Positions 23,278-30,839 of a DNA stretch of 64,000 nucleotides are shown here, piece by piece; the stretch's first letter is position 1, and each line of letters opens with the position of its first letter. Source of the DNA: Pseudomonas sp. 14P_8.1_Bac3 (GTDB lineage: Bacteria > Pseudomonadota > Gammaproteobacteria > Pseudomonadales > Pseudomonadaceae); assembly GCF_025466085.1 (NCBI RefSeq), contig NZ_JANLOD010000066.1:186001-250000 (forward strand), written 5' to 3'. Both the position numbers and the translations under genes were made by a program. The notes under the pieces were generated by a model. It searched no databases, was not told where the DNA came from, and saw only the letters and a list, made by a program, of their open reading frames with translations.

Positions 23278-23844
23278 TCAAGCCTGCTCATCAATAGAAG
23301 GCGAAACTGGCGCAGGGGCCTTGCTGACCACGACCATCGCCGGGCGCAGCAGGCGACCGTTGAGCTGATAGCCCTTCTGGAACACCTTGAGCACGCTGTT
23401 CGGCTCGACGTCGGCGCTTTCCTGCATGGCCATTGCCTGATGCTGAACGGCGTTGAACGGTTCGCCATGCGGATCGATCACTTCCAGCTGATACCGCTTC
23501 AGGGTGTCCTGGAACATTTTCAGGGTCAGCTCGATGCCTTCGCGCATAGGGCGGATGCTTTCATCGTCCGGATTGGACAACTCCAGGCCACGCTCCAGGC
23601 TGTCGATGATCGGCAGCAAATCGCCAGCGAATTTTTCCAAGGCGAATTTGTGCGCTTTTTCTACATCCTGCTCGGCGCGACGGCGGACGTTCTGCAGATC
23701 AGCTGCCACACGCAAGGCCTGATCATGGGCGCCAGCCAATTGCTCTTCGAGCACTTGCACGCGAGTCGCCAGTTCATCACCCGAATCCTGGGCAGCCTGA
23801 TCGGCGTCGAGGTTTTGCGTATCCACTGTCTGTTCGTCAGCCAT
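23278..23844 (-). CDS. grpE: Nucleotide exchange factor GrpE
   Basis: GrpE releases ADP from DnaK. The 188-residue protein has an acidic, low-complexity N-terminus, a long coiled coil (~30-90, ATRVQVLEEQLAGAHDQAL and DLQNVRRRAEQDVEKAH), and the C-terminal beta domain ending LNGRLLRPAMVVVSK. AAGGAG precedes the ATG. It is the first gene of the grpE-dnaK-dnaJ heat-shock group and follows a consensus sigma-32 promoter. Confidence 0.97.
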   Translation of the reverse strand: MADEQTVDTQNLDADQAAQDSGDELATRVQVLEEQLAGAHDQALRVAADLQNVRRRAEQDVEKAHKFALEKFAGDLLPIIDSLERGLELSNPDDESIRPMREGIELTLKMFQDTLKRYQLEVIDPHGEPFNAVQHQAMAMQESADVEPNSVLKVFQKGYQLNGRLLRPAMVVVSKAPAPVSPSIDEQA

Positions 23845-23897
23845 AGATTTCTCCTTTCAATTTCGTCCGCGAGCTCAACTCACGCTTCTGTCCCGGT

Positions 23898-23927
23898 ATA
23901 TGGGGCCGCAAAAATCAGCTTCAAGGG
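23898..23927 (-). promoter_or_regulatory. Sigma-32 heat-shock promoter of grpE-dnaK-dnaJ
   Basis: On the minus strand the -35 element CCCTTGAAG and the -10 element CCCCATAT are separated by 13 bases. This closely matches the RpoH consensus (CTTGAAA, 11-16 bases, CCCCATNT). The promoter lies about 55 bases ahead of the grpE start. Confidence 0.85.
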
Positions 23928-24044
23928 CCCCGTATGATTAACCCTACAAAAAACAGCTGCATTGTCATTCCCTGATGCGCTAACGATTTCGTCGGATCAA
24001 TCCAATCGAGCTAAGCAGGGGCATTGTCAGCCACAAATAAAACA

Positions 24045-24060
24045 CTGTATAAATAACCAG
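24045..24060 (+). promoter_or_regulatory. LexA (SOS) box of recN
   Basis: CTGTATAAATAACCAG fits the LexA pattern CTG-N10-CAG with an A/T-rich core and lies 24 bases before the recN start. recN is a standard SOS gene, so repression by LexA is expected. Confidence 0.75.
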
Positions 24061-24084
24061 ACCTAAAGCCTGGGAGCGGCCTTT

Positions 24085-25758
24085 ATGCTGGTGCACCTGT
24101 CCGTACACAACTACGCCATCGTCGAACATCTCGATCTCGAACTTGATCGCGGTATGAGTGTGATCACGGGGGAAACCGGCGCCGGCAAGTCGATCATGCT
24201 CGATGCCCTCGGCCTCACCCTCGGTGATCGCGCCGACAGTGGCGTGGTCCGCCCAGGCGCCGACAAGGCCGATATCCTGGCCACCTTCGACCTGGTCGAC
24301 ATTCCCGAAGCCAGCGCCTGGCTGGCCGAGCGCGACCTCGAAAATGACGGGCCGTGCATCCTGCGCCGGGTCATTACCGCCGAAGGTCGTTCGCGCGGCT
24401 ATATCAACGGCACGCCCTGCCCGCTCGGTGACCTCAAGTCGCTGGGTGAATTGCTGATCGATATCCATAGCCAGCACGAACACCAGTCTTTGCTCAAGAC
24501 TGACACTCACCGCCGCCTGCTCGACGAATATGCCGGCGCCACTGACCTTGCCCGCCAGGTTCAGCTCGCCGCCCAGCGCTGGCGCCAGACCCGCCAGGAG
24601 CTGGAGCGCCTGTCCAACTCCGGCGACGAGCAGCGCGCCCGTCATCAACTGCTCAGTTATCAGCTCGAAGAACTGGAAAATCTCGGCCTCGGCGAAAACG
24701 AACTGGAGCAGCTGGAACAGGAACACAAGAACCTGACCAACGCTGAAACGTTGTTGGGCATCTGCCGACAAGTAGTCGAGCAATGCAGCGAAAGTGATTC
24801 CGGCAATGTCCTGAACGCCCTGACCGCCAGCCTCAATCGGCTGTCGAGCGTGAACAATTCGATTGGCGCATTGGGCGAAGCCAGCAGCCTGCTGACCAGT
24901 GCGCAGATTCAGGTTGAAGAAGCCGTGGGCGAGCTGAACCGCTTCCTTGATAACTTCGACGCCGACCCCGCGCGCCTGCAATACCTCGAAGAACGCCTCG
25001 ATGCGATCTACACCATGGCGCGCAAGCACCGCATCCAGCCCACCGAAGTGGCCGAGATGCAGCAACGGCTGCTGGATGAAATTGAAACCCTGAATGCCAA
25101 CGACGAATCGATCGAACGCCTGAGCGATGAGCTGGCATCTTATGCTCGTCATTATCAGGAGAAGGCTCGAGAGCTTAGCGACCTGCGCCATCAAGCCTCA
25201 AGCAGCCTGGCCAGCGCCGTGGAACAGGAAATCCAGCGCCTGGGCATGCCGGGCGGTCGCTTCACCATCGAATTGCGTCCAAACAGCAGTGATGAACTGC
25301 TGCCCAACGGGCTGGAACAGGTCGAGTTGTTGGTCAGCGCCAACCCCGGCCAGCCACTGAAAGCCTTGGCAAAAGTCGCCTCGGGCGGCGAGCTGTCGCG
25401 GATCAGCCTTGCGATTCAGGTGATCACCGCGCAGACGTCACGCGTGCCGACCTTGGTGTTCGACGAAGTGGACGTGGGCATTGGCGGTCCGACCGCCGAG
25501 ATTGTCGGCCAGTTGCTGCGCCGCCTCGGCGAACGCGGACAAGTGTTGACGGTGACTCACTTGCCGCAAGTGGCAGCGCAAGGGCATCAGCATCTATTTG
25601 TGCACAAAGTGCGTGGTGAGGACGCGACCCACACGGCCGTCTCCAAGCTGAGCAAGAACGATCGTGTCGAAGAAGTCGCGCGAATGCTGGGCGGCATCGA
25701 CCTGACCAAGGAATCCTTGGCTCATGCGAAAAAAATGGTGGTCACCGCAAAAATCTAG
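24085..25758 (+). CDS. recN: DNA repair protein RecN
   Basis: RecN is an SMC-like ATPase that acts in double-strand break repair. The 557-residue protein starts MLVHLSVHNYAIVEHLDLEL. It has Walker A GETGAGKS at residues 29-36, a central coiled coil (~150-350), and C-terminal signature and Walker B motifs (ASGGELSRISLA and TLVFDEVDVGIGG). It is divergent from grpE and convergent with fur. A LexA box upstream indicates SOS control. Confidence 0.97.
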   Translation: MLVHLSVHNYAIVEHLDLELDRGMSVITGETGAGKSIMLDALGLTLGDRADSGVVRPGADKADILATFDLVDIPEASAWLAERDLENDGPCILRRVITAEGRSRGYINGTPCPLGDLKSLGELLIDIHSQHEHQSLLKTDTHRRLLDEYAGATDLARQVQLAAQRWRQTRQELERLSNSGDEQRARHQLLSYQLEELENLGLGENELEQLEQEHKNLTNAETLLGICRQVVEQCSESDSGNVLNALTASLNRLSSVNNSIGALGEASSLLTSAQIQVEEAVGELNRFLDNFDADPARLQYLEERLDAIYTMARKHRIQPTEVAEMQQRLLDEIETLNANDESIERLSDELASYARHYQEKARELSDLRHQASSSLASAVEQEIQRLGMPGGRFTIELRPNSSDELLPNGLEQVELLVSANPGQPLKALAKVASGGELSRISLAIQVITAQTSRVPTLVFDEVDVGIGGPTAEIVGQLLRRLGERGQVLTVTHLPQVAAQGHQHLFVHKVRGEDATHTAVSKLSKNDRVEEVARMLGGIDLTKESLAHAKKMVVTAKI

Positions 25759-25773
25759 GCATCGCAGAAAGCA

Positions 25774-25799
25774 CGAAGGCGACCCTGGGGTCGCCTTCG
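25774..25799. terminator. Strong hairpin between recN and fur
   Basis: CGAAGGCGACCC/GGGTCGCCTTCG forms a perfect 12-bp stem with a 2-base loop between the convergent genes recN and fur. No long T-run flanks it on either side, but its place suggests a shared bidirectional terminator. Confidence 0.55.
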
Positions 25800-25834
25800 C
25801 TCGTTTCGCGAACCTGTCAGTTCGCGCGACAGGC

Positions 25835-26239
25835 TTACTTTTTCTTGCGTACGTACAGCACGAGGTTGTGATCAACCATTTCGAAGCCGTACTTGTCGAC
25901 GATGGCTTTCTGCAGACGCTCGATTTCTTCGTCGAAGAATTCAATCACTTCACTGGTCTCGACGTTGACCATATGGTCGTGATGCTTGCCGTCGTCCAGC
26001 TCGAAGACCGCATGGCCTCCGTCGAAGTTGTGCCGCACCACAAGGCCAGCTGCCTCGAACTGAGTCAGAACACGGTAAACCGTGGCCAGACCGACGTCCT
26101 CACCAGCCTCCATCAGCGCCTTGTAAACATCCTCGGCACTCATGTGGCGTTGCTCGGCGGAATCGAGCATTTGCAGAATCTTGACCCGTGGAAGGGTCAC
26201 TTTGAGGCCGGCTTTGCGTAGTTCGCTATTTTCAACCAT
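25835..26239 (-). CDS. fur: Ferric uptake regulator Fur
   Basis: Fur is the iron-responsive repressor of siderophore and iron-uptake genes. The 134-residue protein has the winged-helix DNA-binding half (SAEDVYKALMEAGEDVGLATVY and VLTQFEAAGLV) and the metal-binding HHDH region near residues 85-90, ending in RKKK. Pseudomonad Fur lacks the C-terminal Cys pairs of E. coli Fur, as seen here. It is divergent from bamE with a 97-base shared promoter region. Confidence 0.98.
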   Translation of the reverse strand: MVENSELRKAGLKVTLPRVKILQMLDSAEQRHMSAEDVYKALMEAGEDVGLATVYRVLTQFEAAGLVVRHNFDGGHAVFELDDGKHHDHMVNVETSEVIEFFDEEIERLQKAIVDKYGFEMVDHNLVLYVRKKK

Positions 26240-26336
26240 GGTCAGCTTTCTCGCGATGCTGCTTCGCAGCTTCTCTTAATGCGGGTATGATCGGCGTTTA
26301 CGTTGTCCCAGCCAAGATAGTGGAAGTCGCCCACCG
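26240..26336 (+). promoter_or_regulatory. Divergent fur/bamE promoter region
   Basis: The 97-base gap holds TATGAT (26286-26291), a good -10 for bamE, with a weak TTCGCA 17 bases upstream. In P. aeruginosa fur and omlA are known to share an overlapping divergent promoter region. The exact fur promoter cannot be fixed by eye. Confidence 0.4.
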
Positions 26337-26864
26337 ATGCAAAACACCAAGCTCTTGCTAACCAGTTTCACCTTTGTGGGACTGCTCGCACTCGCCGGTT
26401 GTTCATTCCCCGGGGTTTACAAAATCGACATCCAGCAGGGCAATGTCGTCACGCAGGACATGATAGACCAGTTACGCCCGGGAATGACCCGTCGGCAAGT
26501 ACGGTTTATCATGGGTAACCCTCTGCTGACCGACACGTTCCATGCCGATCGCTGGGATTACCTGTATAGCCTGCAACCCGGTGGCGGTGAACGCCAACAG
26601 GAACGCATTAGCGTTATCTTCAACCCAAATGACCAGCTTGTCAGCCTTTCCGGTGACTTCATGCCAGGCGTGAGCCGGGACGAAGCCATTCTTGGCAAGG
26701 ACAGCGGCACCAACGTGACCGCTCCTGCCGAGAACGCCGAGAAGCCGAAACCGGAGAAACCGGTCAAGCCAGGTTCGTTGCTGGATCAGATCCAGAAGGA
26801 CGTGGACGGGGTAGAAACCGTTCCGGTCCCGACGCCAGAACCCCTGGACACCTCGCCGCAATAA
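26337..26864 (+). CDS. bamE: Outer membrane assembly lipoprotein BamE (OmlA)
   Basis: BamE is a small lipoprotein of the BAM complex that inserts beta-barrel proteins into the outer membrane. The 175-residue precursor has a lipoprotein signal with lipobox LAGC, so the mature Cys is about residue 22. The SmpA/OmlA core follows (GNVVTQDMIDQLRPGMTRRQV, FIMGNPLLTDTFH, WDYLY). A Pro/Lys/Glu-rich tail of about 55 residues extends past the core. A strong bidirectional terminator follows. Confidence 0.96.
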   Translation: MQNTKLLLTSFTFVGLLALAGCSFPGVYKIDIQQGNVVTQDMIDQLRPGMTRRQVRFIMGNPLLTDTFHADRWDYLYSLQPGGGERQQERISVIFNPNDQLVSLSGDFMPGVSRDEAILGKDSGTNVTAPAENAEKPKPEKPVKPGSLLDQIQKDVDGVETVPVPTPEPLDTSPQ

Positions 26865-26876
26865 TTTGCGACGCAA

Positions 26877-26906
26877 TAAAAAACCCGGAATTTCCGGGTT
26901 TTTTAT
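26877..26906. terminator. Bidirectional terminator between bamE and rnfH
   Basis: AAACCCGGAA/TTCCGGGTTT is a perfect 10-bp stem with a 1-base loop, flanked by an A-run on one side and a T-run on the other. It can stop transcription of both convergent genes. Confidence 0.9.
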
Positions 26907-26924
26907 TGCCTGACGTTCAGCGAA

Positions 26925-27239
26925 TCACTGATTCCGGGCTTTCGCCTCGGCAGCTTTGGCAGCGCGAAGCCGGCGGACCTCTTTGGGGTCAGCAAGAAGC
27001 GGCCGATAGATCTCGATACGATCCCCCACCTGAACCTGGCGGACGTCCGGATCGGTGATCACCTTGCCAAATATCCCGACGGGGCACTCGGCCAGATCCA
27101 GCTCCGGAAATTCTTCGCCTATCCCCGAAGCCAGCAAAGCCGCACGCACTGCTGTGCCCGCCGGTATCGATACACGACGAAGCACTTGGCGATCGACCGC
27201 GGCATACACCACCTCAATATCGATCACGACCTCAACCAT
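26925..27239 (-). CDS. rnfH: RnfH family ubiquitin-like protein
   Basis: This is a 104-residue beta-grasp (UPF0125/RnfH, also called RatB) protein starting MVEVVIDIEVVYAAVDRQVL, with conserved GIFGKVITDPDVRQVQVGDRIEIYRPL. Its biochemical role is not established; RnfH partners are suggested in redox or iron-sulfur systems. The start overlaps the end of ratA by 8 bases, the conserved ratA-rnfH pairing beside smpB and bamE. Confidence 0.93.
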   Translation of the reverse strand: MVEVVIDIEVVYAAVDRQVLRRVSIPAGTAVRAALLASGIGEEFPELDLAECPVGIFGKVITDPDVRQVQVGDRIEIYRPLLADPKEVRRLRAAKAAEAKARNQ

Positions 27240-27666
27240 GCATCTGTTTAGCGCGCTGGCAGAACGCATCGACCAGGGTATTGGCGGCCTGATTGAACAA
27301 CGGCCCCAAGGTCGCGCGGACAATCGGACCGGCGTAATCGAATGAAAGGTCCAGGCTGATCTTGCAGGCTTTATCGGTCAGCGCCTTGAATACCCAGATG
27401 CCATGCAACTGAGTGAATGGCCCTTCCTCGAGGTTCATCTCGATCGATTGCCCCGGAACCAGGGTATTGCGCGTCACGAAATGCTGGCTGAGCCCCCCCT
27501 TGGCCACACCGACGCTCGCGCGCATGTGCTCGGGCGAACTTTCCAGGACTTCGGCCGACGAGCACCACGGCAGAAACTCCGGGTAGCGTGCAACGTCATT
27601 GACCAGGTCATACAGCGCTTGCGCCGGATACGGCAGCAGAGCCGAACGTTGAATATGTGTCGTCAT
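27232..27666 (-). CDS. ratA: RatA-family START/SRPBCC protein
   Basis: This 144-residue protein starts MTTHIQRSALLPYPAQALYD and has the START-like fold motifs LVNDVARYPEFLPWC and the C-terminal LFNQAANTLVDAFCQRAKQM. E. coli RatA was reported to block 70S assembly as a toxin, while mitochondrial homologues (Coq10) bind ubiquinone. Which role applies here is not decided by sequence. It lies next to rnfH with overlap, 7 bases downstream of a transporter gene. Confidence 0.9.
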   Translation of the reverse strand: MTTHIQRSALLPYPAQALYDLVNDVARYPEFLPWCSSAEVLESSPEHMRASVGVAKGGLSQHFVTRNTLVPGQSIEMNLEEGPFTQLHGIWVFKALTDKACKISLDLSFDYAGPIVRATLGPLFNQAANTLVDAFCQRAKQMHG

Positions 27667-27673
27667 GTAAGCG

Positions 27674-29077
27674 TCACTTCCACAGCTGGGCGGCAAACAC
27701 TACGAGAATGCCGATGGGCGCCACATAGCGCATCAAAAACAGGGACAGCGTGAACAACATGGGGTTGCGGATCGACAACTCGTCGCGCACCGCTTCACGC
27801 CCCATCACCCAGCCCGCAAACACCACGAAACATAAACCACCGAGGGGCAACATGATCCGTGAGGTGAAAAAATCGATCAGGCCAAAGAAGTTCAGGCCGC
27901 CGGCGGCACCCCACTGATAGAGATGAAACATCCCGCCTTCGTTCACGAAAAATTTGGCGTCCCGCCAGATATTGAAGGAAAACACCGTGCCCAGACCGAC
28001 GAACCAGCAAGTGAAGGCTAGCCAGAACGTCACCCAGGCGCGACTGACTTTTGTCCGTTCAACCAGGTAGGCCACCATCGGCTCCAGCAATGAAATCGCT
28101 GAACTCCACGCTGCAATGGCTACCAGCACGAAGAACACGACGCCCATCAACTGACCGAACGCTACGTTACCAAAGGCAAATGGCAGACTGACGAACATCA
28201 GGCCAGGGCCTTCACTCGGGTTCAGCCCGGCGGCGAACACAATCGGGAACAATGCCAGGCCGGCCACCAGCGAAACAAAGGTATCAAGCAACGCGACGCC
28301 GACGACAGTCCCGGAAATCGAGGAATCCTTCGGCATGTACGCACCGTAGATCATGATCGAGCCTACGCCCACGCTCAAAGAGAAGAACGCGTGCCCCATC
28401 GCCGGCAGTAAACCGTCCAGCACTTTTTCCGGCTGGAAGTCGAACATGAAATGCACGCCCTTCATGAAATGGCCGGTGGTCATGCTGTAGCCCAGCAGCA
28501 CCAGAATCATGACAAAGAGCAACGGCATCATGATGCGCAAGCTGCGCTCAAGCCCGGCGACGACACCTTTGGCAATCACGATGGCGGACAGCAGCATGAA
28601 AATCGTGTGCCAAAGTGTCAGGCGCCACGGATCGGCGATCACTTTGCCGAAGTACGCACCGACCTGGTCAGGGGTTACGCCCTGAAAATCGCCACGGCCC
28701 ATGTCGATGATGTAATCCAGCGACCAGCCGCCAACGACACTGTAGAAAGACAGGATCAACAACGCCGTTATCATTCCGGCGAAGGCGCCCCAGGACCACT
28801 TGCCCGAATGCCCCGCCTCCAGCGCCAACACCTTCAGGGCGTTTGCCGGGCTTTGCCGGGCACGGCGGCCGATCAGGGTTTCAGCCAGCATGACCGGCAC
28901 ACCGATCAGCGCTATGCAGGCCAGGAACATCAGCACAAACGCCCCGCCGCCAAAAACCCCGACCATATAGGGGAATTTCCAGATGCTGCCCAGGCCCACG
29001 GCCGAACCGGTCGCCGCGAGTATGAAGACCCAGCGGCTCGCCCAACTGCCGTGGACAGAAACCTTGTCTGTCGACAT
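27674..29077 (-). CDS. Sodium-dependent transporter (NSS/SNF family)
   Basis: This is a 467-residue inner-membrane symporter of the neurotransmitter:sodium symporter family, probably for an amino acid or similar solute. The start MSTDKVSVHGSWASRWVFIL leads into the sodium and substrate signature GSAVGLGSIWKFPYMVGVFGGGAF in the first, unwound helix. About 11-12 hydrophobic segments follow, including the TM6-region SLSVGVGSIMIYGAYMP. The substrate cannot be assigned. It reads toward ratA with a 7-base gap and diverges from smpB. Confidence 0.93.
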   Translation of the reverse strand: MSTDKVSVHGSWASRWVFILAATGSAVGLGSIWKFPYMVGVFGGGAFVLMFLACIALIGVPVMLAETLIGRRARQSPANALKVLALEAGHSGKWSWGAFAGMITALLILSFYSVVGGWSLDYIIDMGRGDFQGVTPDQVGAYFGKVIADPWRLTLWHTIFMLLSAIVIAKGVVAGLERSLRIMMPLLFVMILVLLGYSMTTGHFMKGVHFMFDFQPEKVLDGLLPAMGHAFFSLSVGVGSIMIYGAYMPKDSSISGTVVGVALLDTFVSLVAGLALFPIVFAAGLNPSEGPGLMFVSLPFAFGNVAFGQLMGVVFFVLVAIAAWSSAISLLEPMVAYLVERTKVSRAWVTFWLAFTCWFVGLGTVFSFNIWRDAKFFVNEGGMFHLYQWGAAGGLNFFGLIDFFTSRIMLPLGGLCFVVFAGWVMGREAVRDELSIRNPMLFTLSLFLMRYVAPIGILVVFAAQLWK

Positions 29078-29180
29078 CGTTATCACGTCCAAGCATTGAA
29101 AAAAGAGCGCGCATTGTCCGGGATTCAATCAACCTGCTCAAGCACGCAGCATCACCGTAGCCGACTCGCTTGCAACTCCC

Positions 29181-29186
29181 TATAAT
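29181..29186 (+). promoter_or_regulatory. Consensus -10 hexamer almost touching smpB
   Basis: TATAAT lies only 9 bases ahead of the smpB ATG and no Shine-Dalgarno lies between. If used, transcription would begin within a few bases of the start codon, giving a leaderless or nearly leaderless mRNA. No convincing -35 is seen at 16-18 bases. Confidence 0.45.
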
Positions 29187-29195
29187 GCCGCCCCT

Positions 29196-29678
29196 ATGGC
29201 TAAACAGAAGAAACACCCAACAGGGACCATCGCGCAAAATAAAAAGGCGCGACACGATTACTTCATCGAACATCGGTTCGAGGCTGGTCTGGTCCTGGCC
29301 GGCTGGGAAGTAAAAAGTCTGCGGGCGAGCAAGCTGCAGCTGGTTGACAGTTACGTGCTGCTCAAGGATGGCGAAGCCTGGCTGCTTGGCAGTCACATCA
29401 CGCCGCTGACGACTGCCAGCACCCACGTCATTGCTGACCCGACCCGCACCCGCAAACTGCTGCTCAACCGCCGTGAGCTGGAAAAGCTGGCCGCCGCCGT
29501 GCAGCAAAAGGGTTATGCCTGCGTGTGCCTGTCCTGGTACTGGAGCAAGCACATGGTCAAGTGCGAGATCGCGCTGGGCAAAGGCAAGAAGGAATACGAC
29601 AAGCGTGATACCGAACGCGAACGTGACGCCGGTCGCGAGTTGCAGCGTGCGGTGCGCAACAAGGGCAAGGAAGACTAA
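29196..29678 (+). CDS. smpB: SsrA-binding protein SmpB
   Basis: SmpB binds tmRNA and carries it into stalled ribosomes for trans-translation. The 160-residue protein starts MAKQKKHPTGTIAQNKKARHDY, has the OB-fold core (FEAGLVLAGWEVKSLR, SYVLLKDGEAWLLGSHI) and the basic C-terminal tail (GKGKKEYDKRDTERERD) that reads the decoding centre. Its RNA partner ssrA lies about 10 kb downstream on the same strand. Confidence 0.98.
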   Translation: MAKQKKHPTGTIAQNKKARHDYFIEHRFEAGLVLAGWEVKSLRASKLQLVDSYVLLKDGEAWLLGSHITPLTTASTHVIADPTRTRKLLLNRRELEKLAAAVQQKGYACVCLSWYWSKHMVKCEIALGKGKKEYDKRDTERERDAGRELQRAVRNKGKED

Positions 29679-29717
29679 TTCGCTCGTCCTGATGGCGCCA
29701 TCGTCGGAACGCCGCCC

Positions 29718-29777
29718 CGGAGCAAGCTCGCGCCTACAGGGATATCACGACCCCTGTAGGAGCGAGCTTGCTCGCGA
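29718..29777. repeat. REP doublet (REPIN-like inverted pair)
   Basis: GAGCAAGCTCGCGCCTACAG and, about 10 bases on, its inverted counterpart CTGTAGGAGCGAGCTTGCTC form a pair of Pseudomonas REP sequences in opposite orientation. It lies between smpB and lldR, which converge on it. Such REPINs are mobilised in trans by RAYT transposases; none is seen in this window. Confidence 0.85.
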
Positions 29778-29809
29778 TAACAATCGCACACCCACCGCAA
29801 GACTCCCGG

Positions 29810-30577
29810 CTACATCCCCTTGCGTCGCTCCGCCCGAGCCATGCGCTGCACTTCCTGACGCACCTCTTCCAGCACTTCCTGCACATACAAAATGTGTCGA
29901 CTGGACACTTCCCGCGCCTGCTCCGCCCGCCCTTCGATAATCGCCATGTACAACTCCCGGTGCTGGCTGATCAACATGTCGCGCGTCTCGGTGCGTTGCT
30001 TGTACATGCCACCAATGTTGGTCACCACGTTACGCTTGAGCAAATCGAACAGCCCACGAATGGTGTGCAGCAACACGGCGTTATGACTGGCCTCGGCGAT
30101 GGCCAGGTGAAATTTCGCATCCGCCGCGCCCTCTTCCGCCCGGCTCACTTCATCGTGACGCGCGTAGCAATCCTGCAATTCATTGAAGGCTGCCGTCAGC
30201 CGTTCGCGATCGACATCGGTGGCGCGCAGCGCCGCGTAATAAGCGCAGGACGCTTCCAGTGTGTGGCGAAATTCCAGCAGATCCCGTTGAGCTTCAGGGT
30301 TGCTTTCCAGCAGATGCAGCAGCGGATCACTGAAGGTCGTGCCCAGCGATTCCACCACATAGTTGCCGCCACCCTGGCGACTGACCAGCAGCCCCTTGGC
30401 CGCCAGTTTCTGAATCGCTTCGCGCAACGAAGGCCGTGACACGCCGAACTGCTCGGCCAGCGCGCGCTCGGCCGGCAAGCGCTCGCCGGCCTTCAGCGTA
30501 CCTTCGAGGATCATCCCCTCGAGCTGCTCGACAATATCGTCAGACAAACGGCGCTGACGAATTTGATCAAACCCCAT
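29810..30577 (-). CDS. lldR: FadR-type GntR lactate regulator LldR
   Basis: This is a 255-residue FadR-subfamily GntR repressor with an N-terminal winged helix (RLPAERALAEQFGVSRPSLREA, then GLLVSRQGGGNYV) and an all-helical C-terminal FCD ligand domain with metal-binding His residues (AKFHLAIAEASHN, ISQHRELYMAI). It is divergent from lldP across 262 bases that contain a perfect palindrome of the LldR/PdhR type. Context and similarity point to lactate-responsive control of the adjacent lldP-lut-dld genes. Confidence 0.92.
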   Translation of the reverse strand: MGFDQIRQRRLSDDIVEQLEGMILEGTLKAGERLPAERALAEQFGVSRPSLREAIQKLAAKGLLVSRQGGGNYVVESLGTTFSDPLLHLLESNPEAQRDLLEFRHTLEASCAYYAALRATDVDRERLTAAFNELQDCYARHDEVSRAEEGAADAKFHLAIAEASHNAVLLHTIRGLFDLLKRNVVTNIGGMYKQRTETRDMLISQHRELYMAIIEGRAEQAREVSSRHILYVQEVLEEVRQEVQRMARAERRKGM

Positions 30578-30723
30578 AACTCAATTCTCCACGATCCCGA
30601 CGGCTCGCCGGGCTCTCTATTCTGGCCTATCGGCGCTGTGCCAGCACCTACCAGACGGCATTTGTTCGAGCGGATCACGCGGGCGCCGCAGCGCTTATTC
30701 GACAAAAGTTTTAGGGCGGCAAA

Positions 30724-30752
30724 TTGACACACCACCTACAAGGCTTTTACCC
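30724..30752 (+). promoter_or_regulatory. Candidate lldP promoter
   Basis: A perfect -35 TTGACA (30724-30729) is followed at 16-17 bases by TTTACC, a weak -10. The LldR-type operator begins about 19 bases downstream, where bound repressor would block initiation or early elongation. Confidence 0.5.
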
Positions 30753-30770
30753 TAGCGAACAGCGATTGTA

Positions 30771-30787
30771 AATTGGTATTACCAATT
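30771..30787 (+). promoter_or_regulatory. LldR operator palindrome
   Basis: AATTGGTATTACCAATT is a perfect 17-bp palindrome (8-bp arms around a central T). It matches the ATTGG...CCAAT form bound by LldR/PdhR-type FadR-family regulators. It lies 52 bases before the lldP start in the lldR-lldP gap. Confidence 0.8.
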
Positions 30788-30839
30788 ATCCAAGAACGCT
30801 GATCAGTGCCTGACCAACAACAATTAGGGGCCACCCCAT

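Noticed and set aside
23980..25194. 404-codon minus-strand frame across recN
   Set aside because: It is antisense to RecN, whose Walker motifs and coiled coil are clear, and it would run over the LexA box.
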